Source: Streptococcus sp. DD13
GTDB lineage: Bacteria > Bacillota > Bacilli > Lactobacillales > Streptococcaceae
NCBI RefSeq assembly: GCF_001578875.1
Contig: NZ_KQ969506.1
Location: 973,979-1,018,058 of the forward strand
Length of the DNA: 44,080 bases
Direction of reading: 5' to 3'
In this document: piece after piece, positions 24,429 through 32,595 of the stretch
Layout of the letters: every line of letters starts with the position of its first letter
Position numbering within the stretch: the stretch's first letter is position 1
Program-made: the position numbers and the translations under genes
Notes under the pieces: model-generated
What the model saw: only the letters and a program-made list of their open reading frames with translations
The model's database searches: none
Told to the model about the DNA's origin: nothing

Positions 24429-24902
24429 TTAACTCTTTGCGGCAATCTTCAGAAAAGCTTGTTTGAAGTCTTCGTAAATTGCAAAACCTTTATCTAAAAT
24501 TTCTTCAAGCTCATCATAATCGCTAAAAATCGGTTTCCTAATACGACAACTTGGATCAATTAATAATCTGGGATAAATCCCCCATGGAGAACCAGCCAGA
24601 ATTTCCTTCCCTCTGGTCACTGCCCAAATGAATTCAACTGTACCATTGAACAAGATAAAATGTAATCCGAAAGTAATATCATCAACTTGTTCATAAAATT
24701 TAAAGAATTTTTCTTTGGAGTCAAATTGTGGAGTATATCCTGATTTTGCAATCATGTCCATCACTAACTCACCATCAAGATAATTTAAACGAGAACGCGC
24801 TCCCAATCTTTTTATATCATACTCCTGAGATATTGCTTCATATCGGTTGATAAAATTAATCTCTTGAAAAACATCTCTCACTTGTGCGTTTACTGTAATC
24901 AT
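24429..24902 (-). CDS. Probable immunity protein next to the nuclease-like toxin remnant
   Basis: A 157-residue soluble protein without membrane helices. It has an aromatic-rich centre (FFKFYEQVDDITFGLHFILF) and an acidic C-terminal region (DYDELEEILDKGFAIYEDF). No family is recognised with confidence. Its ATG directly follows the toxin remnant's TAA with no gap, the standard toxin-immunity coupling, so it is most likely the cognate immunity gene. The GAD-like immunity gene follows 3 bases later. Confidence 0.65.
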   Translation of the reverse strand: MITVNAQVRDVFQEINFINRYEAISQEYDIKRLGARSRLNYLDGELVMDMIAKSGYTPQFDSKEKFFKFYEQVDDITFGLHFILFNGTVEFIWAVTRGKEILAGSPWGIYPRLLIDPSCRIRKPIFSDYDELEEILDKGFAIYEDFKQAFLKIAAKS

Positions 24903-25587
24903 TTATTCCTCCGTAAATCTTAGTTTCACATCATATTCCGAAGCTATATTCTTGAAATGCTCAATATTAGGCAAGTCAGCATTTTTAGCAGGAATTTCCA
25001 AAATCTAGCTTTAAGCCATCTAGCTCTGGATATGCGTTTGATCTAATTGTTTCTCCAACTGAATATTTATCCCGAATTTCTTGCAAATAGCCCCTAAAGG
25101 TTTCCTCTTGAATTTTATCCAAATCTGTAGCCTTACGAGATATGATTTCTCCAAAATCAGGATCATAAGAATCCAAACGTTTCCCACTTCCAAGGTGTAC
25201 CTCATGATAATCATACAAATCAGAGTTCCGAACAGTCTCATTAAATCGATTTCCACGAGCCATAGGAGATTCATTTGCCCAATAATCACTTGCTTCTTTC
25301 CAATCCAATCGGTCTCTAGGCTCTAAATTCCGTTTCTGTTTATCTTTTAGATAACGTTGATAGCGTTCTTCCAGTTCCGAATTCTTAAAGACACCGTCTC
25401 CATCAAGCAATTCTTCCACAGCTTCCTTGCCCTTGCCGGTCTCTTCCAGACCTCTGGCCACATCATCTCCGTGCTTAGTGGCAGCTTCTCCCGCTTCAGA
25501 GGCAAACTCAGATCCAGCACGGCCTCCGCCACCTGTATGTCTCAAACCACGGGAGACATCATCCCCGAACTTCCTGGATTGCTGAAA
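24903..25587 (-). pseudogene. Orphan C-terminal toxin domain of an LXG protein, frameshifted
   Basis: After an in-frame TGA (25590-25588), an open frame starts without ATG and reads a Gly-rich linker (GLRHTGGGGRAGSEF, GDDVARGLEETGKGK). It then gives a domain with YHEVHLGSGKRLDSYDPDFG and FRGYLQEIRDKYSVGETI, which looks like a nuclease-type polymorphic-toxin C-terminus. The frame closes at TAA near 24985, but the next frame continues with ILEIPAKNADLPNIEHFK and ends at 24903. So a small indel around 24997-25010 has removed the last 36 or so residues. It lacks an LXG domain, a start and a ribosome binding site. It is a silent cassette or pseudogene. The nuclease assignment is by resemblance only. 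Confidence 0.7.
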
Positions 25588-25667
25588 TCATCCACTGGAT
25601 AATTTCACCTAACCTCCGTACTCACCTAAGGAACTGAAGATGTGACTTTTCTTACTGACAGCTCATC

Positions 25668-26222
25668 CTACAAGGCTTTTGCCAGCTCTCCTAATTTTTC
25701 GATCCGATCATGAAGGGTTTCTACATTGAGATTTTCGTGCTGGTAGGCGCACAAAATACCATTCTCATAAAAGACTTGCTCGGGCAGCTGGACCTGCGGT
25801 GACTGAGGACACTCAATCATGACCACACTGAAGACTCCACCAGGCTCAGTTTGCTCCATGGTATTACCCACAAAGTGATAGGTAAAAGCTCTAAATTCCC
25901 AGTCCTTGTAGGCACCTGAGATCACATAGGCTACTTTTCGCTCATGACCACGGCCAAAGGGATAGTGCGTAAAGTTGGCATATTTTTCAACAAAGGGACT
26001 TTGGAAAGGAGTGGTGGTCCGATCCTGATCCATCTTCTTCTTCGAATAATCTTTGTAATAGTCATTCCCCTGTGCTCGATCAAATTGGTAACCATGCAAT
26101 GAAGCAAAAGCCTGATACTCCTTATTGCTTTTCTGAGCATAACTGATAGCCCAATAAACAATCCCTACAACGAAAACAAGAATGACAAACATTAAAATAA
26201 TAAATAAGGTAGCAAAAACCAT
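25668..26222 (-). CDS. Membrane-anchored protein of unknown function
   Basis: A 184-residue protein with one long N-terminal hydrophobic helix (FATLFIILMFVILVFVVG) and a soluble domain. That domain has FASLHGYQFDRAQGNDYY and YANFTHYPFGRGHERKVAYV, the latter pattern common in small Streptococcus proteins of unknown role. AAGGAG lies 6 bases before the ATG. It sits between an immunity gene cluster and a nuclease-like toxin remnant. It could be an immunity or accessory protein. I do not recognise a named family. Confidence 0.6.
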   Translation of the reverse strand: MVFATLFIILMFVILVFVVGIVYWAISYAQKSNKEYQAFASLHGYQFDRAQGNDYYKDYSKKKMDQDRTTTPFQSPFVEKYANFTHYPFGRGHERKVAYVISGAYKDWEFRAFTYHFVGNTMEQTEPGGVFSVVMIECPQSPQVQLPEQVFYENGILCAYQHENLNVETLHDRIEKLGELAKAL

Positions 26223-26335
26223 ACCATACTCCTTCTATATAAAGGGAACCATAAGATACTTATTTAAATTCTATAACTCTTCTATTTCAGCAAATTTTTG
26301 TTTAGAAAATTAAATATGCAAGACTTCCAAATGTC

Positions 26336-26548
26336 TTAATCTTTGGTTTCTTCCAGATAATGAAATTCAACTGCTTGTTCCTCACCTTTAACCCTAACCC
26401 CATTATAAAAGAGTGAAATTAAAATAGCAGGTGGAATAAGAGCAAACAATCTAAATTCAACGAAAAAAGCAAAAACTACAAAAGGTAGAACAAAAACTAC
26501 TACTATCATTACGTAGGCAATTATTTTAGAAACTTTCTGATTTACCAT
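26336..26548 (-). CDS. Small two-helix membrane protein
   Basis: A 70-residue protein with two hydrophobic helices (IIAYVMIVVVFVLPFVVFAF and LFALIPPAILISLFY) and a short acidic tail. The ATG at 26548 overlaps the stop of the frame-corrected upstream immunity gene (TAATG). A TTG at 26554 is an alternative start. The translational coupling supports that both are real and belong to one operon with the LXG protein. The function is unknown. Confidence 0.6.
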   Translation of the reverse strand: MVNQKVSKIIAYVMIVVVFVLPFVVFAFFVEFRLFALIPPAILISLFYNGVRVKGEEQAVEFHYLEETKD

Positions 26549-27053
26549 TACCAAAAACCAACTCCATTCCGACCTATACTTAAGGGTGTATTCGCCTTAA
26601 TTTTTCCTTTATACTTTAAAGTCTCCCCTCTTTTTTTTAGAAAGGTTTTTAAAACTATAAATCGTATGAACGAAACTAGGAAAACCACCAAGAAAAAACA
26701 ATCATAAAGATTAGTATATTTAAAGCACCTTCTATAAGGTCCCCTTTTCGATTAGTCGAACCGAACCATAATTCCAATGGAGTAAGTAGTCTCAGCAGAG
26801 CTGGAATAACAATTGCTAAGAATAAACCTCGTCCATTGTTGTGATCTTTTCGTTTTTCTGAAAATATATAATCCTTCAACGAATTATCCGTTTGATAAAC
26901 AGAATACAATCTTCTAGAAGTCAAACTATAATTCCTTCTTACTAAATATTCTTGATTGTCTTCCGTAATCAGAAGAAACCATCCATTTAACAATTTATGC
27001 TTATTCAAACTAATATTATATGGATAACCTTTTAAAACTTTGAAGTCTACCAT
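26548..27053 (-). pseudogene. DUF443-like membrane immunity gene, out of frame by one base
   Basis: The ATG at 27053 overlaps the LXG toxin stop by 7 bases. The first 125 codons give YNISLNKHKLLNGWFLLI, then EYLVRRNYSL and a first helix, LFLAIVIPALLRLL. They stop within the second helix after MIVFSWWFS. In the next frame the helix continues (LVVFLVSFIRFIVL) to a tail ending SIGRNGVGFW at 26548, with TAATG coupling to the next gene. The break is at six T on the coding strand (plus-strand A at 26693-26698). Seven would give a normal 168-residue protein. The fold resembles DUF443 proteins such as the TspA immunity protein of S. aureus (resemblance only). It is the likely antidote to the upstream glycine-zipper toxin. 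Confidence 0.7.
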
Positions 27054-28411
27054 GAGAACAAACCTTTCACACCATTGACTAAATTATTCCACCCCGTTAC
27101 AACTTGCTTCCCGATTTCGTCCTGTGCTTTTTTAAATTCTGGAAAAGTCTCGCGTGCCCATTCATTTGCAAACCCAACAGCCATACCGATGCCTACAGTA
27201 GCTACTACACCAAGACCAACAGGATTCGCCAAGACTCCAACACCAGCTAGATAAGCAGATCCTACTTCAATTCCAGTAGTAACAGCCATAGTTCCCAATG
27301 TAGTGGTTACTTGTCTACCCCAAGCTACTTCTGCCGAATCACCGCTTAACATATCAATCCCCACACCGGCTAACATACCTACTCCAGTACTTAATGCCTC
27401 TCCTATATTTTTTGCGGTAGATGTTATAGCCGTTTCCGAAGCTTTTTGCGCTGCACGCGTAGCCCCAGGTACCTTACCCATGATTTTCCCATTAGAAAGC
27501 ACTGTTGAGTAGCGGTTTGCAAATATCTCAGCACTTTTTTCTGTAGCTTTTTTAGTAGCTTTCTCAGTTATTTTCTTTTCAATCCCATCCCCTACTTTAT
27601 TTAGAGCAACCTCTTTTACAAAATCTCCTGGGGCCTTCTGAGCTTGTTCTGTTAAAAATTTATTCCCAGTAGAAGAACTTTTATTTTTTTTAGATATGTT
27701 GTTCTTCCCAAGATCTTTATTGATTACCTTAGAGACCAATCCTAACAGTTCTACTGGTGTTGAGCCATTTGCTTTGGAGGAAATTTTCTTAACTGCTTTT
27801 AAGAAATCTTGGCTACTATAGAACGCCTTGGCTTCTGCATCAGTAAATGAAAGACCCGCCATAGTAGAAAGACTTTCTAACGTTTGAGTTTGCGACTGCA
27901 GTACCTTACTATACTCATCTCCCCGCTTCCAACCATTGAAGCTTTCCATATTGGTTTTGGTATCTGTTAGAATGGTTTTACCTTCTGATAAAGGGCTTGT
28001 AATGGTACTAGCATCTGGATTCGTCAGACTGATAATATCAGAGATCGAGCTATAAATATTTGCAGTTGCTTGATTCACCGTACTAATATTGGTCTCTATG
28101 CTCGAAAAGCCATCTAAAAGCCCTTGTAAATAATCCGTATCAATAATTGCATCTGTTGCAGTTTCGGATACTGTCGTCTGAAACTGTTCAATCGTTTTGT
28201 CATATTGAGCAGAAAGGACTGACAAGGCGTTGGAAAAATTCGTCAAGAGTGGAATCTGATGATTGCTAATCTTGGCATTAATGGCTGATTTGACGTCTCC
28301 TTTAAGACTTTCCGAATTGACCAAATTCACAAATGAGGACTTTGCTGTTTCGATTTGATTTGAAAGTGAGGTTTGTGAGGTAGATAAGGCAGTCTTTTGA
28401 TCCTGAACCTC
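27047..28411 (-). pseudogene. LXG-domain toxin with glycine-zipper C-terminus (TelE-like), 5' end lost
   Basis: The frame opens directly after TAA (28414-28412) with EVQDQKTALSTSQTSLSNQI, the start of an LXG helical targeting domain lacking its first 10-20 residues. It continues with the LXG region (SESLKGDVKSAINAK) to about residue 210, a Lys/Ala-rich linker, and a C-terminus rich in GxxxG repeats (ALSTGVGMLAGVGIDML, GLGVVATVGIGMAVGFANEW) as in pore-forming TelE toxins. The first usable start is a GTG 28 codons in (28330), without a ribosome binding site. The promoter's -10 overlaps the TAA, so the usual leader and start are missing. It is therefore probably silent, unless GTG 28330 is used. 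The immunity gene follows with an overlap. Confidence 0.8.
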
Positions 28412-28413
28412 TT

Positions 28414-28442
28414 ATTATAACACAAACAAAGTGAAATCAAGA
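28414..28442 (-). promoter_or_regulatory. Promoter abutting the truncated LXG frame
   Basis: TGT-TATAAT (28422-28414) is a strong extended -10, with TCTTGA 17 bases upstream. Transcription would begin near 28407, inside the LXG coding remnant, which leaves no room for a leader or start codon. This marks a recombination junction. Confidence 0.5.
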
Positions 28443-28521
28443 AAAAATCGCTTCAGAGAAATGAAAGCCTTAAATTAGAAATAATCTAGTTTAAGACACA
28501 CAACTATCTAGCGATTTTTTT
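28442..28521 (-). terminator. Large hairpin terminator after the DUF4176 gene
   Basis: AAAAAATCGCT (28442-28452) pairs with AGCGATTTTTT (28510-28520). An inner stem CTTAAA...TTTAAG lies within. On the minus strand the outer stem ends in GCGATTTTTT, so it can terminate the upstream immunity transcript. Its arms share the AATCGCT core with the terminator at 30248-30272. Confidence 0.5.
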
Positions 28522-28589
28522 CCACCTAATAAGAACTTATAAAAACAACATAGTCAATTCAATATGATAATTCTATTACTAGAATTTTT

Positions 28590-28895
28590 CTATAAATTTA
28601 ATCGTTGATATCCAGATTCTGAAACCAACTTATCATAATTCTCAGAAAACAGTTGTTCATCAGAATTAATATAACCAACATAAATAATAGACTCAACATC
28701 TTCTCTATTAAAAAATGCGAATTCCTCGCCATCAGTTATACCTGATGGATAAGGTACTGCTGAATAATCAAAGTAACCGACTTGTCCATTATCATTCCGG
28801 AATAAAGCTGCCCTACTTACAATCATTAAAGGAATAGTCCCCTCTTTAGTTATGACAACCGAACCAATTGGTAAAATAGGGTTATTATTTTCCAT
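28590..28895 (-). CDS. DUF4176 family protein
   Basis: A soluble protein of about 101 residues. LPIGSVVITKEGTIPLMIVSRA, read as two halves, then GQVGYFDYSAVPYPSGI and FAFFNREDVESIIYVGY match the DUF4176 family, whose genes accompany LXG toxins in streptococcal T7SS loci. The start is placed at ATG 28895, because GGAG lies 7 bases before it. An ATG at 28901 is possible. It overlaps the end of the membrane gene. A second, broken copy lies at 30289-30582. The role is probably as partner of LXG effector secretion (inference). Confidence 0.8.
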   Translation of the reverse strand: MENNNPILPIGSVVITKEGTIPLMIVSRAALFRNDNGQVGYFDYSAVPYPSGITDGEEFAFFNREDVESIIYVGYINSDEQLFSENYDKLVSESGYQRLNL

Positions 28896-29577
28896 TTCCA
28901 TTCTCCAATTCATAATTTAATTTATCTAAAATTTTATTATTTATAACAGTTTTGACTATGCCATTCCATATAATATTTGGAACCAAAGAAAGTAGTATAG
29001 CAAGTACAACTAATTTTATTATAAACTCTATAATTGTACTTGGCATAAAATAAAACCAATAAACAAAAGGAATAACTGCAAAGACAATAAACAAAACTAC
29101 TAAGATGTTTGCAAGATAAGGTGTTTTTATCTGTTTCAAAACATCATTATGTTTTAAAGTTATATCGTGTATAACTTCAAAATATTCTTTCTGGACAGTA
29201 CTACTAGGAGCTTCAATCAAAGGATAAGTATTTCTAATTGAAACCATCCATAGTTCAAAAAGTATAAAAAACCAAATTCCTAAGATCATCGGCAATAGAA
29301 AAGAAAAAAAACCGAACTCTTTTTGAGGAACAATGTAATTATCAGAATAACCAGCGATAAAAGCCATAATCGGGACAATCAATAATGGCGAAGACATCCA
29401 AGTTAATCTGCTAATTTTCTTAGCTATGTTTTGGTGATTCCCTATGCTTTCCTTATCTAGCTTTCTCCAAACAATATCTCTTGAAAAAGGATAGTACTCT
29501 GCAGCTAAACCTGTTCCTTTTAAATTAGTGCCCATACCATTATCCACAGCAAATAACAATCTTATTTTTTTTACCAT
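28885..29577 (-). CDS. Four-helix membrane protein, candidate immunity to the glycine-zipper toxin
   Basis: A 230-residue protein with a soluble N-terminus (MVKKIRLLFAVDNG) and four hydrophobic helices in two pairs, separated by a cytoplasmic loop (STVQKEYFEVIHDITLKHND). The ATG at 29577 overlaps the stop of the orphan glycine-zipper toxin by 7 bases, exactly as the immunity gene at 27053 overlaps its toxin. A longer start at 29589 lies inside the toxin gene without a ribosome site. I infer that it is the cognate membrane immunity protein (TipE-like role). No named family is recognised. Confidence 0.68.
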   Translation of the reverse strand: MVKKIRLLFAVDNGMGTNLKGTGLAAEYYPFSRDIVWRKLDKESIGNHQNIAKKISRLTWMSSPLLIVPIMAFIAGYSDNYIVPQKEFGFFSFLLPMILGIWFFILFELWMVSIRNTYPLIEAPSSTVQKEYFEVIHDITLKHNDVLKQIKTPYLANILVVLFIVFAVIPFVYWFYFMPSTIIEFIIKLVVLAILLSLVPNIIWNGIVKTVINNKILDKLNYELENGNGK

Positions 29578-30245
29578 GGCCAGCTCCATCCTTTCTTTTT
29601 AGGTTTAATATTCTGATCTAGTTCTTTATTTATAGCACTTCCAGCCCAACTACCCACAGCAGAGCCAATTATTGAACCAGCCACAGCTCCTAATGCTGCT
29701 CCTACATCAGGAATAGGACAAATAACTTGACCTATAGCTGCTCCCGCTAGTCTACCTAAATTCGATCCAACAGCCGAACTTGCCATATCAACAGCTGTTC
29801 TCCGAGCTGTGATTGCCGCTGTTTGTTCGTTACTGAAACCTTTCGATTTCAATTCCGAAATATTGGAAGCTACATCTATAGCGGTTCCAGCCCAGCCTGC
29901 AATTTTAAAGAATTTTCCAACCTTAGTCATTGCAGAAAATGAACTAGCATTCTCACTCATCATATTTAAATCACGATTAATTGTACCATGTTCATAAGAC
30001 GGAAATTTACTAAAAAATTTACCCAATTTACTTTCATTCTTAAAGAGCGATTTACCCAATATTTTAAAATCAGAAATTTGAGCTCCACCACGAGAAAAAA
30101 CAGTACCGTTAAGAAAACTAACAGGATTATTTCTTGACTTTCTAAACACAGCACGAGCATATTGGAAACCTATATATATATCTAATGTGCCGATACTCCA
30201 TTTTCCATTTGCAATTTCCCCACCCACTACAGTTGATAAAGAGCC
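29571..30245 (-). pseudogene. Orphan glycine-zipper toxin C-terminus
   Basis: Following an in-frame TAG (30248-30246), the frame runs 224 codons without an ATG near its start (a GTG lies at 30227). It begins GSLSTVVGGEIANGKWSIG and ends with a long hydrophobic glycine-zipper block (LGRLAGAAIGQVIC, VGAALGAVAGSIIGSAVG) and a basic tail, KKKGWSWPW. The LXG targeting domain is absent. A terminator hairpin lies right in front of it. The architecture fits the toxic half of a TelE-like pore-forming effector kept as a silent cassette with its immunity gene. It is probably not expressed or secreted in this arrangement. Confidence 0.72.
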
Positions 30246-30247
30246 CT

Positions 30248-30272
30248 AAAAAATCGCTATATTATAGCGATT
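30248..30272 (-). terminator. Terminator in front of the orphan toxin cassette
   Basis: AATCGCTAT (30252-30260) pairs with ATAGCGATT (30264-30272) over a 3-base loop. On the minus strand the stem is followed by TTTT. It ends the DUF4176 transcript and would block read-through into the toxin fragment. Confidence 0.7.
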
Positions 30273-30288
30273 CTTCTCATATCATTAT

Positions 30289-30582
30289 TTAAATAGATCC
30301 TTTTGAAACTTCTGCTGACTTCATCCATGTATCGTAATGCTCTTCAAAAGCCTTCTCATCTTCATTTCTATATCCCTCAAATAGAACCTCTTTAACATTT
30401 TCTCTGTTGAAAAAGAATAGATTATCTGGTGTCTACATCCCGTTCGGAATAACTACTGAACCATAGTCAAAATAGACACTTTTAGCTCCACCTTTCCCAT
30501 CATCCACTTCAATCACACTAGCACGTGACACAATCATCACTTCAGTACCATCACCATTTTTTAGAGTTGCTACGGAACCCAT
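30289..30582 (-). pseudogene. DUF4176 gene interrupted by a stop codon
   Basis: The 98-codon frame from ATG 30582 to TAA 30289 reads MGSVATLKNGDGTEVMIVS, KSVYFDYGSVVIPNGM, then TAG (30435-30433), then TPDNLFFFNRENVKEV and a tail similar to the intact DUF4176 at 28590 (FFNRE and GY shared). A single change, for example GAG to TAG, explains the stop. There is no ribosome binding site before the ATG, and an in-frame TAA lies four codons upstream, so the 5' end may also be lost. The 260 bases beyond (30583-30842) hold no gene. Confidence 0.68.
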
Positions 30583-30842
30583 TTGATTGTTGGTTTATTA
30601 ACAACTATATACCTTTATTCTACTCTTTTTCACATTATTTGGCAAAGGCTGATACAGGATTTTTGACCTGTTCCTAAAAATTATTTCTTTTTCTTCATAA
30701 CCTACCGCTCTTATCTCTCTTTATATAGGATGTCCATGAAAATAAAAGCCGATGAAACTGATTTTGTTTGTTGCAAATCTCCTTGCTGACACCCTTTATC
30801 TATAAACAAATTGTAGGATGACGATCTTTTACCATCCTTAAC

Positions 30843-31736
30843 TTACTTCTTATCTGCTAGAGCTGTTGAGCGACGGACGTAGTGATCCTCTCCAACCATT
30901 ACCCACTCATCCGATGGGCTAAAGTGAAATTCTTGATTGTAGGTGGAGAGTTGACCAAGTTTTTCACGAGCTTGGACGGGGTCTAAGTCCATTTTGGCAG
31001 CCAGTAGATACTTGGTATAGGCATGCTGGGGATGATCAAATAAATGGTCTGCCGGTGCTACTTCGACTAGGTGACCATGATACATCACTGCGATCCGGTC
31101 TGAAATGTGACGGACCACAGACAAATCATGAGAGATAAAGAGATAAGACAGACCTAACTCCTCCTGCAATTCCTTGAGGATGTTCAAGATCTGTGCCTGA
31201 ATGGAGACATCTAGGGCAGAGGTCGGCTCATCACAAACGATAAAGTCTGGATGGCTCACCACAGCTCGGGCAATCCCGATCCGTTGCCGTTGTCCTCCTG
31301 AGAAGGACCGTGGTCGCTTATAGATATCGTCTCCTGTAATGCCAACCCGCTCCAAAATTTGAATCGCAGCTTCTTCTGCCTTGTCCTTGGACCAGTTAAA
31401 GAGAGGTTCTTTGACAATTTCAAGAGCTGTCATGCTAGGATTGAGTGCTGAAAAAGGGTCTTGGTAGATGATTTGAAGCCTCTTGCCATCTGTCACTCCC
31501 TCCAGATAGGTCACCTTTCCTTGACTCGGTTTTTCTAGTCCTAGGATCAGGCGAGCCAAGGTAGACTTCCCACTTCCTGACTCTCCGACGAGTCCCAAGG
31601 TTTCTCCTTTGTAAATCGAGAGAGAAAGGTCATCGACGGCGACCGTTTCTGTTGTTTGCCCCCGCCAATTTCGCTTCGAATAGACCTTGCTGACCTGATC
31701 TACCCGGATGTATTCTTCCTGTTTAGACTGACTCAT
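30843..31736 (-). CDS. Oligopeptide ABC importer ATPase, OppF type
   Basis: A 297-residue ATPase with Walker [10 protein letters not shown], signature [12 protein letters not shown], Walker [13 protein letters not shown] and H-loop FISHDLSV. The start is ATG 31736 (MSQSKQEE), because AGGAGG lies 7 bases upstream. The GTG at 31754 precedes this ribosome site. It overlaps the OppD gene end. OppF-type ATPases pair with OppD to drive peptide uptake. It is the last gene of the importer operon. A weak hairpin (GGATGG / CATCC) after the stop may be the terminator. Confidence 0.9.
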   Translation of the reverse strand: MSQSKQEEYIRVDQVSKVYSKRNWRGQTTETVAVDDLSLSIYKGETLGLVGESGSGKSTLARLILGLEKPSQGKVTYLEGVTDGKRLQIIYQDPFSALNPSMTALEIVKEPLFNWSKDKAEEAAIQILERVGITGDDIYKRPRSFSGGQRQRIGIARAVVSHPDFIVCDEPTSALDVSIQAQILNILKELQEELGLSYLFISHDLSVVRHISDRIAVMYHGHLVEVAPADHLFDHPQHAYTKYLLAAKMDLDPVQAREKLGQLSTYNQEFHFSPSDEWVMVGEDHYVRRSTALADKK

Positions 31737-32595
31737 GCTTTTTCCTCCTAACACGGTGGCTATGGGATAGGGCCACTAACTCCGTCTCATCTGCTTGATC
31801 CACTGCAATGGTCGTGGTATCTGTCCCTTTTAGCTGGGCTGCAGCTAAGAGCTCTTGGGTGTAAGGGTGCGCTGCATGGTAAAAGATATCTTCGACAGTC
31901 CCTTCCTCTACAAAAAGCCCATCTCGCATCACCTTGACTTCATCACATAAACCTGCAATCACACCGAAATCGTGGCTGACAATTACTACTGTCAACCCCA
32001 AATTGGCTTGGAGATCCTTGACTAGGGCCAAAATTTGGGCCTGAATCGTCACATCAAGAGCCGTAGTCGGCTCATCTGCGATGAGAACTTCGGGATTTGC
32101 TAAGAGGGCCATAGCAATCATGATCCGCTGTCGCATCCCCCCCGAAAATTCAAAAGGGTATTGATTGAGACGTTCTTTCGGTCGGTCAATCCCTACTTTT
32201 CCGATCATCTCCTCCATCATCTCTTCTTGCTCCTTGCGAGACAGATCTGGGTGAAAGCGCTCGACGATTTCCTGCAAGTGATAGCCAATTTTTCGCAAGG
32301 GATTTAAAGACGTCATCGGGTCTTGAAAGATCATAGAGACAGGGAGGCGATCCCAGTCCTTAGCTGCCTGACCATTTACATCCAATTGTTCATAGGAGAC
32401 TTCCAGCTCCTTTGGCAGGATGGACAAGACACTCTTCATGGTCAGACTCTTCCCACTCCCTGACTCCCCTACGATACCTACGATTTTGCCTTTAGGGATA
32501 TCGAGATCCACTCCCTTGACAAGAGGAACATCCGCTTGTCTGCGTCTTTTTCGGACAATCTGTAAATTGCGAATCCGAATGCTTGTATCTGTCAT
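31723..32595 (-). CDS. Oligopeptide ABC importer ATPase, OppD type
   Basis: A 290-residue ATPase with Walker [14 protein letters not shown], signature FSGGMRQRIMIA, Walker B VLIADEPTTALD and H-loop IVSHDFGV. The Q-loop is in MIFQDPMTSLNP. The start overlaps the OppC stop (TAATG at 32597-32593), showing tight coupling. It is shorter than classical OppD (about 330-350), with a reduced C-terminal extension and fewer Fe-S-type cysteines. It powers uptake together with the OppF-type protein. Confidence 0.9.
   Translation of the reverse strand: MTDTSIRIRNLQIVRKRRRQADVPLVKGVDLDIPKGKIVGIVGESGSGKSLTMKSVLSILPKELEVSYEQLDVNGQAAKDWDRLPVSMIFQDPMTSLNPLRKIGYHLQEIVERFHPDLSRKEQEEMMEEMIGKVGIDRPKERLNQYPFEFSGGMRQRIMIAMALLANPEVLIADEPTTALDVTIQAQILALVKDLQANLGLTVVIVSHDFGVIAGLCDEVKVMRDGLFVEEGTVEDIFYHAAHPYTQELLAAAQLKGTDTTTIAVDQADETELVALSHSHRVRRKKHESV

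Noticed and set aside
28442..28521. Miniature inverted-repeat transposable element
   Set aside because: Inverted ends are present, but no target-site duplication is seen and the stem ends in a U-run, so a terminator is simpler.
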